Position numbers and translations under genes: made by a program
Notes under the pieces: model-generated
Database searches by the model: none
What the model was told of the DNA's origin: nothing
What the model saw: only the letters and a program-made list of their open reading frames with translations
Shown: piece after piece, positions 34,755 through 42,697 of the stretch
Position numbering within the stretch: the stretch's first letter is position 1
Layout of the letters: every line of letters starts with the position of its first letter
Assembly (NCBI GenBank): GCA_023388495.1
Contig: JAEWGC010000011.1
Location: forward strand, 134,402-198,401
Reading direction: 5' to 3'
Source: Bacillota bacterium
GTDB taxonomy: Bacteria > Bacillota > Clostridia > Tissierellales > Tissierellaceae
Length of the DNA: 64,000 nucleotides

Positions 34755-35567
34755 TTATAAAAATTTACTTTTAAGATTGCTCCAATACATATTTTTATCA
34801 AAATTCAATTTCTTAATAGTCTTATCGGAAATCTTCAAATCGATATTAGTAATATTATTATATTTAAATTCTACACCATCATTTATAACTAAAATAGAAT
34901 TCTCATATCTAAGTTCAGGTCTAATAGAGATAACTATATCTCCTGGTATCACTGCGCTATTAGGTAATGACCTGTAAGCCTTAGAGCTAATAGGAGATAA
35001 GGGAGTAAGCTGTAGTGTCTTTAGTGATGGATATATTATACTTCCGCCACTAGAAAAATTATAGGCAGTACTACCTACAGGCGTTGAAATAATAAGTCCA
35101 TCACCACTAAACTTCTCTAAATGATTGTCATCTATAAATATTTCAAGATGAACTACCTTAGATTTAATCCCCTTAATGACTATTTCGTTAACACCAGTGA
35201 GAAAAAAACATTTATTTTTAGTACATATTTTGGCATTAACTAGTGAAATCTCTTCCACAAGATAATCTTTATTTATGTATTTTTCAATAAAATCATCTAT
35301 ATTTTCAGGATGAATTTCCTGAAAAAAACCTAGGTGGCCAGTATTTATTCCTACAAATGGAATGCTGGGAAACTTATTACGATGTACTGCTCTTAAAAAG
35401 GAACCATCTCCACCTATACAGATATTAAGCTCAGCATTATCACTATACCTCTCTGGTATATAGAAACCTTTATCTTTAAGTTTTTCTGATAAGATTTGTG
35501 ATGTTTTCTTTGATTCAAAATTATAATTAGAAATAATATTTATTATTTTACTATTTGTAGTATTCAC
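34755..35567 (-). CDS. nadK: NAD kinase
   Basis: A 270-residue NAD(+)/NADH kinase making NADP(H). The diagnostic GGDGSFLRA lies at residues 52-60, followed by NTGHLGF, and GLIISTPVGSTAYNFSSGG in the C-terminal domain. The start is GTG 35567 seven bases after AGGAGG. Cytoplasmic. It is divergent from the RluA-type gene at 35671; in many Firmicutes nadK and an rluD-like gene are neighbours, which supports the call. Confidence 0.93.
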   Translation of the reverse strand: MNTTNSKIINIISNYNFESKKTSQILSEKLKDKGFYIPERYSDNAELNICIGGDGSFLRAVHRNKFPSIPFVGINTGHLGFFQEIHPENIDDFIEKYINKDYLVEEISLVNAKICTKNKCFFLTGVNEIVIKGIKSKVVHLEIFIDDNHLEKFSGDGLIISTPVGSTAYNFSSGGSIIYPSLKTLQLTPLSPISSKAYRSLPNSAVIPGDIVISIRPELRYENSILVINDGVEFKYNNITNIDLKISDKTIKKLNFDKNMYWSNLKSKFL

Positions 35568-35594
35568 AAATTGACCTCCTAAAGGGTTTTAGTC

Positions 35595-35622
35595 TTTAAA
35601 TTTAAGCAAAATCTGATATAAT
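35595..35622 (+). promoter_or_regulatory. Probable promoter of the second RluA gene
   Basis: TTTAAA at 35595-35600, 16-base spacer, TATAAT at 35617-35622 with TG one base before it (extended -10). Confidence 0.5.
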
Positions 35623-35670
35623 TAGTTTACCAATATTATATAATAAAGATAAGGAAATTTGGAGGAAAAT

Positions 35671-36573
35671 ATGAATTTATTTGAAGAAAATGAAAACATT
35701 GTTATTTTTAAAGCAAATAGAGATGGATTGGATTTAGAGGAATTCCTTTGTGATAATGATATTTCAGGTAGATTATTTAGAAGACTATATAAGGGAAAGC
35801 AAGTTTATGTAAATGGAAAGTTTAAGAGAAAAGGTTTAACTCTTAAATCTGGAGATATAGTATCTATTTATATGGAAGATGAAGAGGAGCATATTAACCC
35901 AGAAAAAATGGATATAGATATTGTCTATGAGGATTTTGACCTTTTAATCTTAAATAAGCAGCCAAATATAGTTGTACATCCAACAAAATCACACCAAGAA
36001 AATACTTTATCTAATGGCATATCATACTATTTTAAAGAAAAGGGTATAAAAAAGAAAATTAGATTTGTTAATAGATTAGATATGGATACTACTGGAATTT
36101 TAATGGTAGCAAAAAATCCTTTTGCTCATCAACAAATGGCCTTACAGTTTGAATCCAACAAAGTAGAAAAGAAATATCAGGCAATAGTAGCTGGTATTGT
36201 AGAAAAGGATGAAGATTATATTGATTTGCCCATTGGTAGAGAAGAAGAGAAAAGCATTAGAAAGGTTGTTACAGAAGAGGGACAGGAGTCATTAACTAAA
36301 TATACTGTTATAGATAGATATAAGGATGCAACTATCCTTGATGTACAGATATTTACGGGAAGATCTCATCAGATCAGGGTTCATCTAAATCATATAGGGC
36401 ATCCGATAATTGGAGATACTTTATATAATGAAGAAAGTCCTTACATAAAGAGGCAGGCCCTTCATTCTTACTATTTAAAAGTAAAACATCCTAGAACAAA
36501 GAAAGATATAGAATTTATAGCTCCTTTGCCTAAGGATATGGTAGAATTAATAAACCATCTAAAGAATAAGTAA
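35671..36573 (+). CDS. RluA-family pseudouridine synthase (second copy)
   Basis: A 300-residue RluD-like enzyme. S4-like N-terminus (about 20-72), catalytic NRLDMDTTGIL with Asp137, and GRSHQIRVHLNHIGHPIIGD. ATG 35671 follows GGAGG (35661-35665); the upstream TTG 35659 precedes the ribosome site. It differs clearly from the RluA enzyme at 5997, so the two probably modify different uridines. Its last codons are part of the bidirectional terminator. Confidence 0.9.
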   Translation: MNLFEENENIVIFKANRDGLDLEEFLCDNDISGRLFRRLYKGKQVYVNGKFKRKGLTLKSGDIVSIYMEDEEEHINPEKMDIDIVYEDFDLLILNKQPNIVVHPTKSHQENTLSNGISYYFKEKGIKKKIRFVNRLDMDTTGILMVAKNPFAHQQMALQFESNKVEKKYQAIVAGIVEKDEDYIDLPIGREEEKSIRKVVTEEGQESLTKYTVIDRYKDATILDVQIFTGRSHQIRVHLNHIGHPIIGDTLYNEESPYIKRQALHSYYLKVKHPRTKKDIEFIAPLPKDMVELINHLKNK

Positions 36574-36596
36574 GATACTTATTCTTTAGATGGTTT
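36552..36596. terminator. Bidirectional terminator overlapping two coding ends
   Basis: Perfect 20-base stem, 36552-36571 / 36577-36596, loop AAGAT, then T-run. The left arm is inside the last codons of the RluA gene and the right arm inside the last codons of the opposing gene. Confidence 0.92.
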
Positions 36597-37226
36597 TTCT
36601 ATTATTTCTATTTTTTTGTTTTCCTTAGGACTTTCTTGTTTTGGAGTGTTTAGAATCTTCATTATCTCCATCATTTTATTCATTTCTTTTAGTTTATCAC
36701 TATTTTTTTGATTGTCTCCACCTAATATAGGTGCAACCATGCTTATCAATTGGGTAGGATCTTTTAAACCATCTTGATTATTCATTACTGATGACAATAT
36801 TGAAAACATCTTTTTATAATTATCCATATTAATAATTAAATCCATTACAGTTCCAAGGCTAGTCACTTCAGGACTTGGAACTTCTTTTTGTATTGTGTTT
36901 ACTATTTTATTTAATCTATCTTTATTATTGTCAACTGGTATGGATTCATTGATATATTGGTATTCATCATTTTGCATAAAATCAACTAATTCATTTACCT
37001 TTATCAGACGCTCAGTGAATAGTATTGATTTATTTATCAAAGGTATGTAATCCTCGGGAAAATATACACCAACTTTTTTTAATATTTTAATTTTTTCTAA
37101 AGTATATCTAGGCTCAATTTCTATACCGCTTATAAAGTTTCCTAAGGAACTCAAACCACCTAATTCATTATCTTGATTTTTTCTTAATAATAAGAAAAGT
37201 ATAAATGCTAACAGCTTATTATCCAA
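36579..37226 (-). CDS. Hypothetical protein (215 aa)
   Basis: Unrecognised. A hydrophobic N-terminus (LLAFILFLLLRKN) is followed by a helical soluble region, a Met/Asn-rich part with VMDLIINMDNYKKMFSILSSVM and ISMVAPILGGDNQ, and a Lys/Glu-rich tail. The start is TTG 37226 with AGGGGGG upstream. It is divergent from a small acidic gene. No function is assigned; a sporulation or envelope role would be a guess. Confidence 0.6.
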   Translation of the reverse strand: MDNKLLAFILFLLLRKNQDNELGGLSSLGNFISGIEIEPRYTLEKIKILKKVGVYFPEDYIPLINKSILFTERLIKVNELVDFMQNDEYQYINESIPVDNNKDRLNKIVNTIQKEVPSPEVTSLGTVMDLIINMDNYKKMFSILSSVMNNQDGLKDPTQLISMVAPILGGDNQKNSDKLKEMNKMMEIMKILNTPKQESPKENKKIEIIEKPSKE

Positions 37227-37354
37227 TATTAGCCCCCCCTACTTTAACTATATTATTCATTATATGCAATATCAAATTAATAGTTGCACCATGATTTAGT
37301 AATATATTCATTTTATCTTTCATAAATTATGATATAAGAAAGGGAGGTAGAATA

Positions 37355-37639
37355 ATGAAGAATAGAAAGATTAAAAAGATTATGGATAATATTGAAAATT
37401 ATAATCCTACTGAAGAAGATGTTTTAATTATTGGAAACCTTGCAGATAAGTATTTGGATAAATCAGAGGACGACATATTTGTAGAAATTATAAGAGTAAA
37501 ATCTGAAATGGAAGATCAAATGAGCGAAGAGCAATTTGCTACAATATTAGAAAAACTAGAAGCCATCAGACCTATGCTAAGTGAGGAACAAAATGATAAA
37601 TTAGATAAAGTATTAGAAATGTTAAATAAGGACAAATAA
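37355..37639 (+). CDS. Small acidic hypothetical protein (94 aa)
   Basis: Unrecognised. A soluble, helical, charged protein (DNIENYNPTEEDVLIIGNLADKYLDKSEDDIFVEI...). No cysteine and no membrane segment. ATG 37355 follows AAAGGGAGG. It is 136 bases ahead of the FtsH-like gene, which has its own promoter. Confidence 0.6.
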   Translation: MKNRKIKKIMDNIENYNPTEEDVLIIGNLADKYLDKSEDDIFVEIIRVKSEMEDQMSEEQFATILEKLEAIRPMLSEEQNDKLDKVLEMLNKDK

Positions 37640-37709
37640 GAAAAAATAAGGGATCGACCTATAGGGAAGATTCCTTGTTTCTTGTGGAGTAATTAACAAA
37701 TCAAGGAAA

Positions 37710-37752
37710 TAGACATAGAGACAATATGGTGTTATAATCTATTATAGATTAT
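37710..37752 (+). promoter_or_regulatory. Promoter and palindrome ahead of the FtsH-like gene
   Basis: TAGACA at 37710-37715, 17-base spacer, TATAAT at 37733-37738. A perfect palindrome ATAATCTAT-T-ATAGATTAT covers 37734-37752, overlapping the -10 and the expected transcription start, as a repressor operator would. Confidence 0.55.
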
Positions 37753-37774
37753 GTAAACCAAAAGGAGTGTTGTT

Positions 37775-39520
37775 ATGGAGATAAATAAGAAGATGAAGAT
37801 TATTTTATCTATAGCTATTTCTATTGTTGTGTTATCTACTGGATTTCTTTATATAAAAGATAAAAATAAGGTAGAAGAAATGCCTTATAACTTATTTTTA
37901 AATCATCTAGAGAAGAGATTAGTAGAAGAAGTACAATTATCAAATAACGGAAAGATAAAGATAAAACTTAAAAATGGTAAATTTGCAATTACTGATAATC
38001 CAAGAACAGATAATTTCAAGGAAGAATTATTATTATATGATGTTAAGGTAGTGGAAAAGGATGAGAATCTAAATCAAGCTGTGCCCATGATTTTATTAGT
38101 TTCTGTGATGGGTTTTATGATATTTTATTTAAATAAAAACATGTCCAAACAAGCAGAAAAGGAAATGTCCAACATGTCAAAGGTGGATACGGAATCTTCC
38201 TCTAGGAGAATTACCTTTGATGATGTAGCTGGTAATGAGGAAGCTAAAGAATCTTTAATGGATATGGTAGATTTTATAAGAAATCCAGAGGTATATAATA
38301 AATTTGGTGCAAGGTTACCTAGAGGAGTTCTTCTATATGGTGCTCCAGGTACGGGAAAGACGCTTTTAGCAAAGGCTATGGCTGGAGAAGCAGGGGTTCC
38401 ATTTTATGCTGTATCAGGTTCAGATTTTGTACAAGTATATGCAGGGCTTGGAGCCAGCCGTATAAGAGAGTTATTTAAAAAAGCTAAAGAAGCAGGAAAG
38501 TCTGTTATATTTATAGATGAGATAGATTCTCTTGGTAAAAAGAGAAAATCTGGCGATAATCCTTCAGGTAGTGAAGAGGGAGACAGAACATTAAATGCAC
38601 TTTTGACGGAAATGTCAGGTTTTAAGGAGAATGAAGGAATTATAGTAGTAGCAGCAACAAATAGGATAGATATACTAGATGAGGCTCTCCTTCGTCCAGG
38701 AAGATTTGATAGACAGGTGGAAGTTTCCCTTCCAGATGTAAATGGTAGGTATGAAATACTAAAACTTCATAGTAGAAACAAACCTGTCTCTAAGAATGTA
38801 GACCTTAAAAAAGTTGCATTAGAAACAATTTATTTCAGTGGAGCTAAGCTTGAGAACTTAATGAATGAATCCGCTATTATTGCCGTAAAAGAAAAATCAA
38901 ATGAGATTACTATGGATCATATAAATAAGGCATATTATTCAGTATTAGTAGGAGATGAGAAGAAAGATAGATCAGCTATAGATCATAAGGATAGAGAAAT
39001 AACAGCTTATCACGAAGCAGGACATGCTTTAGTAGCTAAATTAATAGCCAAGGATAACAGAGTTACTAAAGTGAGTATAATACCTAGTACAAAAGGTATG
39101 GGAGGATTTAGCCTGAATATTCCTCCAGATAAAATGTATCAAACTAAGAAGGATATACTATCAAATATAATGATTTCCCTTGGTGGGAGGGCTGCAGAGG
39201 AAATAATATATGGAAAAGATGAAGTAACAACTGGTGCTTCTTCAGACTTAGAAAAAGCTACAGATATGACATTGTCCATGATTGGAGTATTGGGTATGGA
39301 TGAAGTAGTTGGACTATTAAACTATAATGTATTATCTAGCAAAAATCTTGATGATAAGGTTTTATTAAATAGAGCTAAGGATATATTAGATAATCTGTAT
39401 TTAGATACTATTAATTTATTAACTACTAATATAGACAAACTACAATCATTAGCGGATAATCTTGTGGTAAAGGAAGTATTACATGAGGAAGAAATTAACA
39501 ACATACTTTATGAAGTATAA
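37775..39520 (+). CDS. FtsH-family AAA+ membrane metalloprotease (short paralogue)
   Basis: A 581-residue membrane protease: helices at about 8-26 and 108-122 enclose a short outside domain; AAA domain with Walker A GAPGTGKT (189-196), Walker B VIFIDEIDSLG and SRH arginines LLRPGRFDRQ; zinc motif HEAGH (413-417) and third ligand in TGASSDLEKATDM. It is shorter than housekeeping FtsH (about 640-700) and lacks the long C-terminal tail, so it is likely a secondary copy. Own promoter with an operator-like palindrome. Confidence 0.88.
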   Translation: MEINKKMKIILSIAISIVVLSTGFLYIKDKNKVEEMPYNLFLNHLEKRLVEEVQLSNNGKIKIKLKNGKFAITDNPRTDNFKEELLLYDVKVVEKDENLNQAVPMILLVSVMGFMIFYLNKNMSKQAEKEMSNMSKVDTESSSRRITFDDVAGNEEAKESLMDMVDFIRNPEVYNKFGARLPRGVLLYGAPGTGKTLLAKAMAGEAGVPFYAVSGSDFVQVYAGLGASRIRELFKKAKEAGKSVIFIDEIDSLGKKRKSGDNPSGSEEGDRTLNALLTEMSGFKENEGIIVVAATNRIDILDEALLRPGRFDRQVEVSLPDVNGRYEILKLHSRNKPVSKNVDLKKVALETIYFSGAKLENLMNESAIIAVKEKSNEITMDHINKAYYSVLVGDEKKDRSAIDHKDREITAYHEAGHALVAKLIAKDNRVTKVSIIPSTKGMGGFSLNIPPDKMYQTKKDILSNIMISLGGRAAEEIIYGKDEVTTGASSDLEKATDMTLSMIGVLGMDEVVGLLNYNVLSSKNLDDKVLLNRAKDILDNLYLDTINLLTTNIDKLQSLADNLVVKEVLHEEEINNILYEV

Positions 39521-39544
39521 TAGATAAGAAAATCCTTGGTTTAC

Positions 39545-39573
39545 TTGAAAAATTAGAGTGAAAAGTGTATAAT
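39545..39573 (+). promoter_or_regulatory. Sigma-A promoter of the 6S-like RNA
   Basis: TTGAAA at 39545-39550, exact 17-base spacer, consensus TATAAT at 39568-39573; predicted start near 39580. Confidence 0.8.
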
Positions 39574-39581
39574 AAGAATAT

Positions 39582-39762
39582 AAGAAATTCTACGGTGTGC
39601 GTTGGCTTTGATAATTCAACCGACATAACAGACATGGGAGTCTGCGTTTAACAGCGGATAACAAGCCTTCTTTGAGAGGAAGTTAGAAGTTGTTAACAGG
39701 AAACCCCCCTTTTTCAAGGCGGGTATGAATTAGCTGAGTTGACGGCATTGTGGGAAAAATCC
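39582..39762 (+). ncRNA. ssrS: 6S RNA (SsrS-like)
   Basis: No reading frame; bounded by a consensus promoter and a terminator, giving a transcript of about 180-210 bases. The 5' block CUACGGUGUGCGUUGG and the 3' block AGUUGACGGCAUUGUGGG can pair with G-U wobbles, forming the closing stem, and the CCGACA block and a long imperfect rod match the 6S layout (compare E. coli CCUGAGCCGAUA and GCGGCGGCAUCUCGG). 6S RNA mimics an open promoter and holds sigma-A RNA polymerase in stationary phase. Identification is by pattern recall; a covariance search would settle it. Confidence 0.75.
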
Positions 39763-39795
39763 TCTTAAAGCATAGCTTTAAGAGGATTTTTTTAT
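39757..39795. terminator. Terminator of 6S RNA and PHP gene
   Basis: AAAATCCTCTTAAAG / CTTTAAGAGGATTTT with loop CATAG and a T-run; A-run on the left allows use from the minus strand by the gene ending at 39800. Confidence 0.9.
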
Positions 39796-39799
39796 TGTA

Positions 39800-40600
39800 T
39801 TATACTATATTAATAGGAAACTTTTTTCTTTCTTTAAATATATGGATATATTTAAAGCCTAGATCCCTTAACATTCTTTCTACAGTTTTATATTCATATC
39901 CAATATTTTCAGGACTATGGGAATCTGAACCTATGGTTATAATCTCCCCGCCTAATTCCTTATATAATTTTAATATTTGATTTTTAGGATGAAAGTAATT
40001 TAATCCATACCTTGTTCCAGCAGTGTTTATTTCAATACCTTTACCTTTTTCTATCAAGAGTTTTAGGATAGACTCTATAATATAACAATAATCCTCATAT
40101 CTTGGAATAGAAGAAAAGTCTTCAAAATATCTATCTATATAATCTAAATGACCTAAAGCATCAAAGTTGTTAAAGTTTTTTATGCAGTAATACATATTGT
40201 TATAATATTCTTCCAAGGCTTTGATAGGTTCAATTCCTCTTGTAAAGTTATCTGCATGTATATCCAATTTATTTACAGAATGTACAGACATCAGCACAAA
40301 ATCAAAATCGTTGGATTTAATAAACACATCATATCTTTCAAGAAGATGAGGTTGAATTCCGATTTCCACCCCTGCAAGTATTTCGATATCCTTCATATAT
40401 TTATACTTTACTTGTCTAACGTTTTTAAAATAATCTACAGTTCTAAAAACAAAATCAATTCTCTCTGCCGTAGAATCAAAATCAACATGATCAGTAAAAC
40501 ATATACTTTTCATATTTTTGTTAATTGCTGCTAATACCATATCTTCCATAGATGTTTTTGAATCAATGGAATATTCACTATGAAGATGAAAATCATACAT
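39800..40600 (-). CDS. PHP-family phosphatase (histidinol-phosphatase type)
   Basis: A 266-residue metal-dependent phosphoesterase of the PHP superfamily. MYDFHLHSEYSID gives the first metal ligands (H5, H7); other ligand blocks are ICFTDHVDFD, EILAGVEIG, FVLMSVHS, LGHLDYI and IGSDSHSPE. This matches HisK-type histidinol-phosphate phosphatase, the usual annotation, but no his biosynthesis genes are near, so another phosphate substrate is possible. It starts at ATG 40600, apart from the ABC genes behind it. Confidence 0.85.
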   Translation of the reverse strand: MYDFHLHSEYSIDSKTSMEDMVLAAINKNMKSICFTDHVDFDSTAERIDFVFRTVDYFKNVRQVKYKYMKDIEILAGVEIGIQPHLLERYDVFIKSNDFDFVLMSVHSVNKLDIHADNFTRGIEPIKALEEYYNNMYYCIKNFNNFDALGHLDYIDRYFEDFSSIPRYEDYCYIIESILKLLIEKGKGIEINTAGTRYGLNYFHPKNQILKLYKELGGEIITIGSDSHSPENIGYEYKTVERMLRDLGFKYIHIFKERKKFPINIV

Positions 40601-40652
40601 TTATATAACACTCCTAATTATTTATTGTCTAAGATATTTTACTAAAGATTTA

Positions 40653-42686
40653 CTAAATAGTAAAGCGTTGTGAAATAAAGTCTTCTTTATATTGAAGTTT
40701 ATATAAATCATAATACATGCCCTCTTTGGCTAATAGCTCCTGATGAGTACCAAACTCTTTAATTACACCTTTGCTTAGTACGATAATTTTATCTGCATGC
40801 TGTATAGTTGATAGCCTATGGGCAACAGCAATGGTAGTTCTACCATGGATCAATTTCTCCAAAGCATCCTGAATAAGTAGCTCTGTTTCCGTATCAATGC
40901 TTGAGGTAGCCTCATCTAATATCAATATCTTTGGATTATAGGCTAAGGTTCTTGCAAAGGCAAGAAGCTGTCTTTCTCCAGAGGATAATGTTGAACCCCT
41001 TTCCATTACAGGCTCTTTATATTTAAGTGGTAGTTTATTTATGAAATGATCAGCATTTACATATTTTGCCACTTCAATTATTTTTTCATCGGAGATTTGA
41101 AGGTTATTTAATCTAATATTATCTTCTATGGTTCCGGTAAAAATAAATACGTCCTGAAGCACTACTCCAATATTTTTGCGAAGTTGAAATTTATCGTAAT
41201 TCTTAATATTGATCCCATCTATTAATATTTCACCACGTTGTATATCATAAAATCTAGTTATTAGATTCATAATAGATGATTTTCCTGCTCCAGTTGCTCC
41301 AACAAAAGCAACTGTATCTCCAGGATTTATTGTAAAACTAACATCTTTTAAAACCCAATTATCAGCCTCATATGCAAACCATACATTTTTAAATTCAATT
41401 TTACCTTTCATATTATCTAATTTAACTGGTTGAGCAGGATTTTCGATTACAGTATTATCATCAAGTATAGTAAAAATTCTTTCGCTGGAAGCCATAGCAG
41501 ATTGAAGTATATTATACTTTTCAGTTAAATCAAGTATGGGTTCAAAGAATCTTTGCAGGTAATCGATAAAGGCATATAATACTCCAAATTCAATAACATT
41601 TGAAACAACCTGACCACCGCCATAATATATAATGGTAGCTATTCCTAAGGAACGGATTACTTCAATAGAAGGTCTAAATATAGCAAATAGAGTAATTTCT
41701 TTCTTTGATGTTTTCAAATAATCCGTGTTAATATCATCAAATTGAGTAGAGATTTTATTTTCTTTTTTAAAGATCTGTATTACTCTCATTCCAGTTATAT
41801 TTTCATTTAATGTAGAGTTGATTTTAGATAATTGTGCTCTACTTAATCTATAAACCTCTCTGATTTTCTTCCTAAATATAACTGAAGCTATTAAGATAAT
41901 AGGTACTAATGCAAATGAGACTAAGGCTAGAGTTAAATCCATTTTAATCATTACAAAAACAATACCAATAAGAATAAATATATCCTTAAATAGATTTACT
42001 AAAACTGAAGTGTACATCTCATTTAAAGTTTCAGTATCATTTGTTACTCTAGTCACTAGTCTTCCAATTGGGTTCTTATCAAAATAAGAAATTGAAAGAT
42101 TTTGTATATGGGAAAATATCTCTTGTCTTATATTAAATATTATTTTTTGTGAAGTATAGTTAAGTATAATAACTTGAAGGTAGTTAAAAGCAAAGGATAA
42201 CACTATAGCTATTAAAAATATGATGGATACTTTATTTATGCCTTTTATATCATTTTCTCTAAAAAGGCTATAGGATTCATTATCCAACTTAATTCTACCT
42301 TCTATTCCTTCATTATCAATCTCTCCAAGATAGTACTCTCCGTTTTTCAGTATAATATCAACTACAGGATGGGAAGATTCCTGTATATCTAAATCTTTAT
42401 CCACTGATTGTACTCTTATATATTTTTTTCCATTTAAAATAACTCCATCATAGGGAGAGTCAATTGCCATCTCATACATTGGCTTTTGATATCCAGTAAT
42501 ATAATCATCTATAGTAATCTTAAGAAGATAAGGCCTTAGAAGTTCTAAGCCAGTAACAGCTACCATCATAACAATAGCTATGAAAAGATATAGGGAGTAA
42601 GGTTTTGCATATCGCAAAAGGCGCTTCATTAGCCTTGCATCATAGGCTTTACCCATTATTTCATCATCTTCATATTTTTTGCTCAT
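40653..42686 (-). CDS. BmrD-like ABC exporter subunit
   Basis: A 677-residue half-transporter. A roughly 90-residue insert between the first two helices (about 65-150, YQKPMYEMAIDSPYDG... onward) matches the extracellular domain of BmrD (673 residues). The NBD is fully equipped: Walker A GATGAGKSS, signature LSSGERQLLAFARTL, Walker B ILILDEATSSID. It pairs with the upstream gene 11 bases away as a heterodimeric multidrug exporter. Minus strand, second in the operon. Confidence 0.88.
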   Translation of the reverse strand: MSKKYEDDEIMGKAYDARLMKRLLRYAKPYSLYLFIAIVMMVAVTGLELLRPYLLKITIDDYITGYQKPMYEMAIDSPYDGVILNGKKYIRVQSVDKDLDIQESSHPVVDIILKNGEYYLGEIDNEGIEGRIKLDNESYSLFRENDIKGINKVSIIFLIAIVLSFAFNYLQVIILNYTSQKIIFNIRQEIFSHIQNLSISYFDKNPIGRLVTRVTNDTETLNEMYTSVLVNLFKDIFILIGIVFVMIKMDLTLALVSFALVPIILIASVIFRKKIREVYRLSRAQLSKINSTLNENITGMRVIQIFKKENKISTQFDDINTDYLKTSKKEITLFAIFRPSIEVIRSLGIATIIYYGGGQVVSNVIEFGVLYAFIDYLQRFFEPILDLTEKYNILQSAMASSERIFTILDDNTVIENPAQPVKLDNMKGKIEFKNVWFAYEADNWVLKDVSFTINPGDTVAFVGATGAGKSSIMNLITRFYDIQRGEILIDGINIKNYDKFQLRKNIGVVLQDVFIFTGTIEDNIRLNNLQISDEKIIEVAKYVNADHFINKLPLKYKEPVMERGSTLSSGERQLLAFARTLAYNPKILILDEATSSIDTETELLIQDALEKLIHGRTTIAVAHRLSTIQHADKIIVLSKGVIKEFGTHQELLAKEGMYYDLYKLQYKEDFISQRFTI

Positions 42687-42697
42687 TTCTTCACCCC

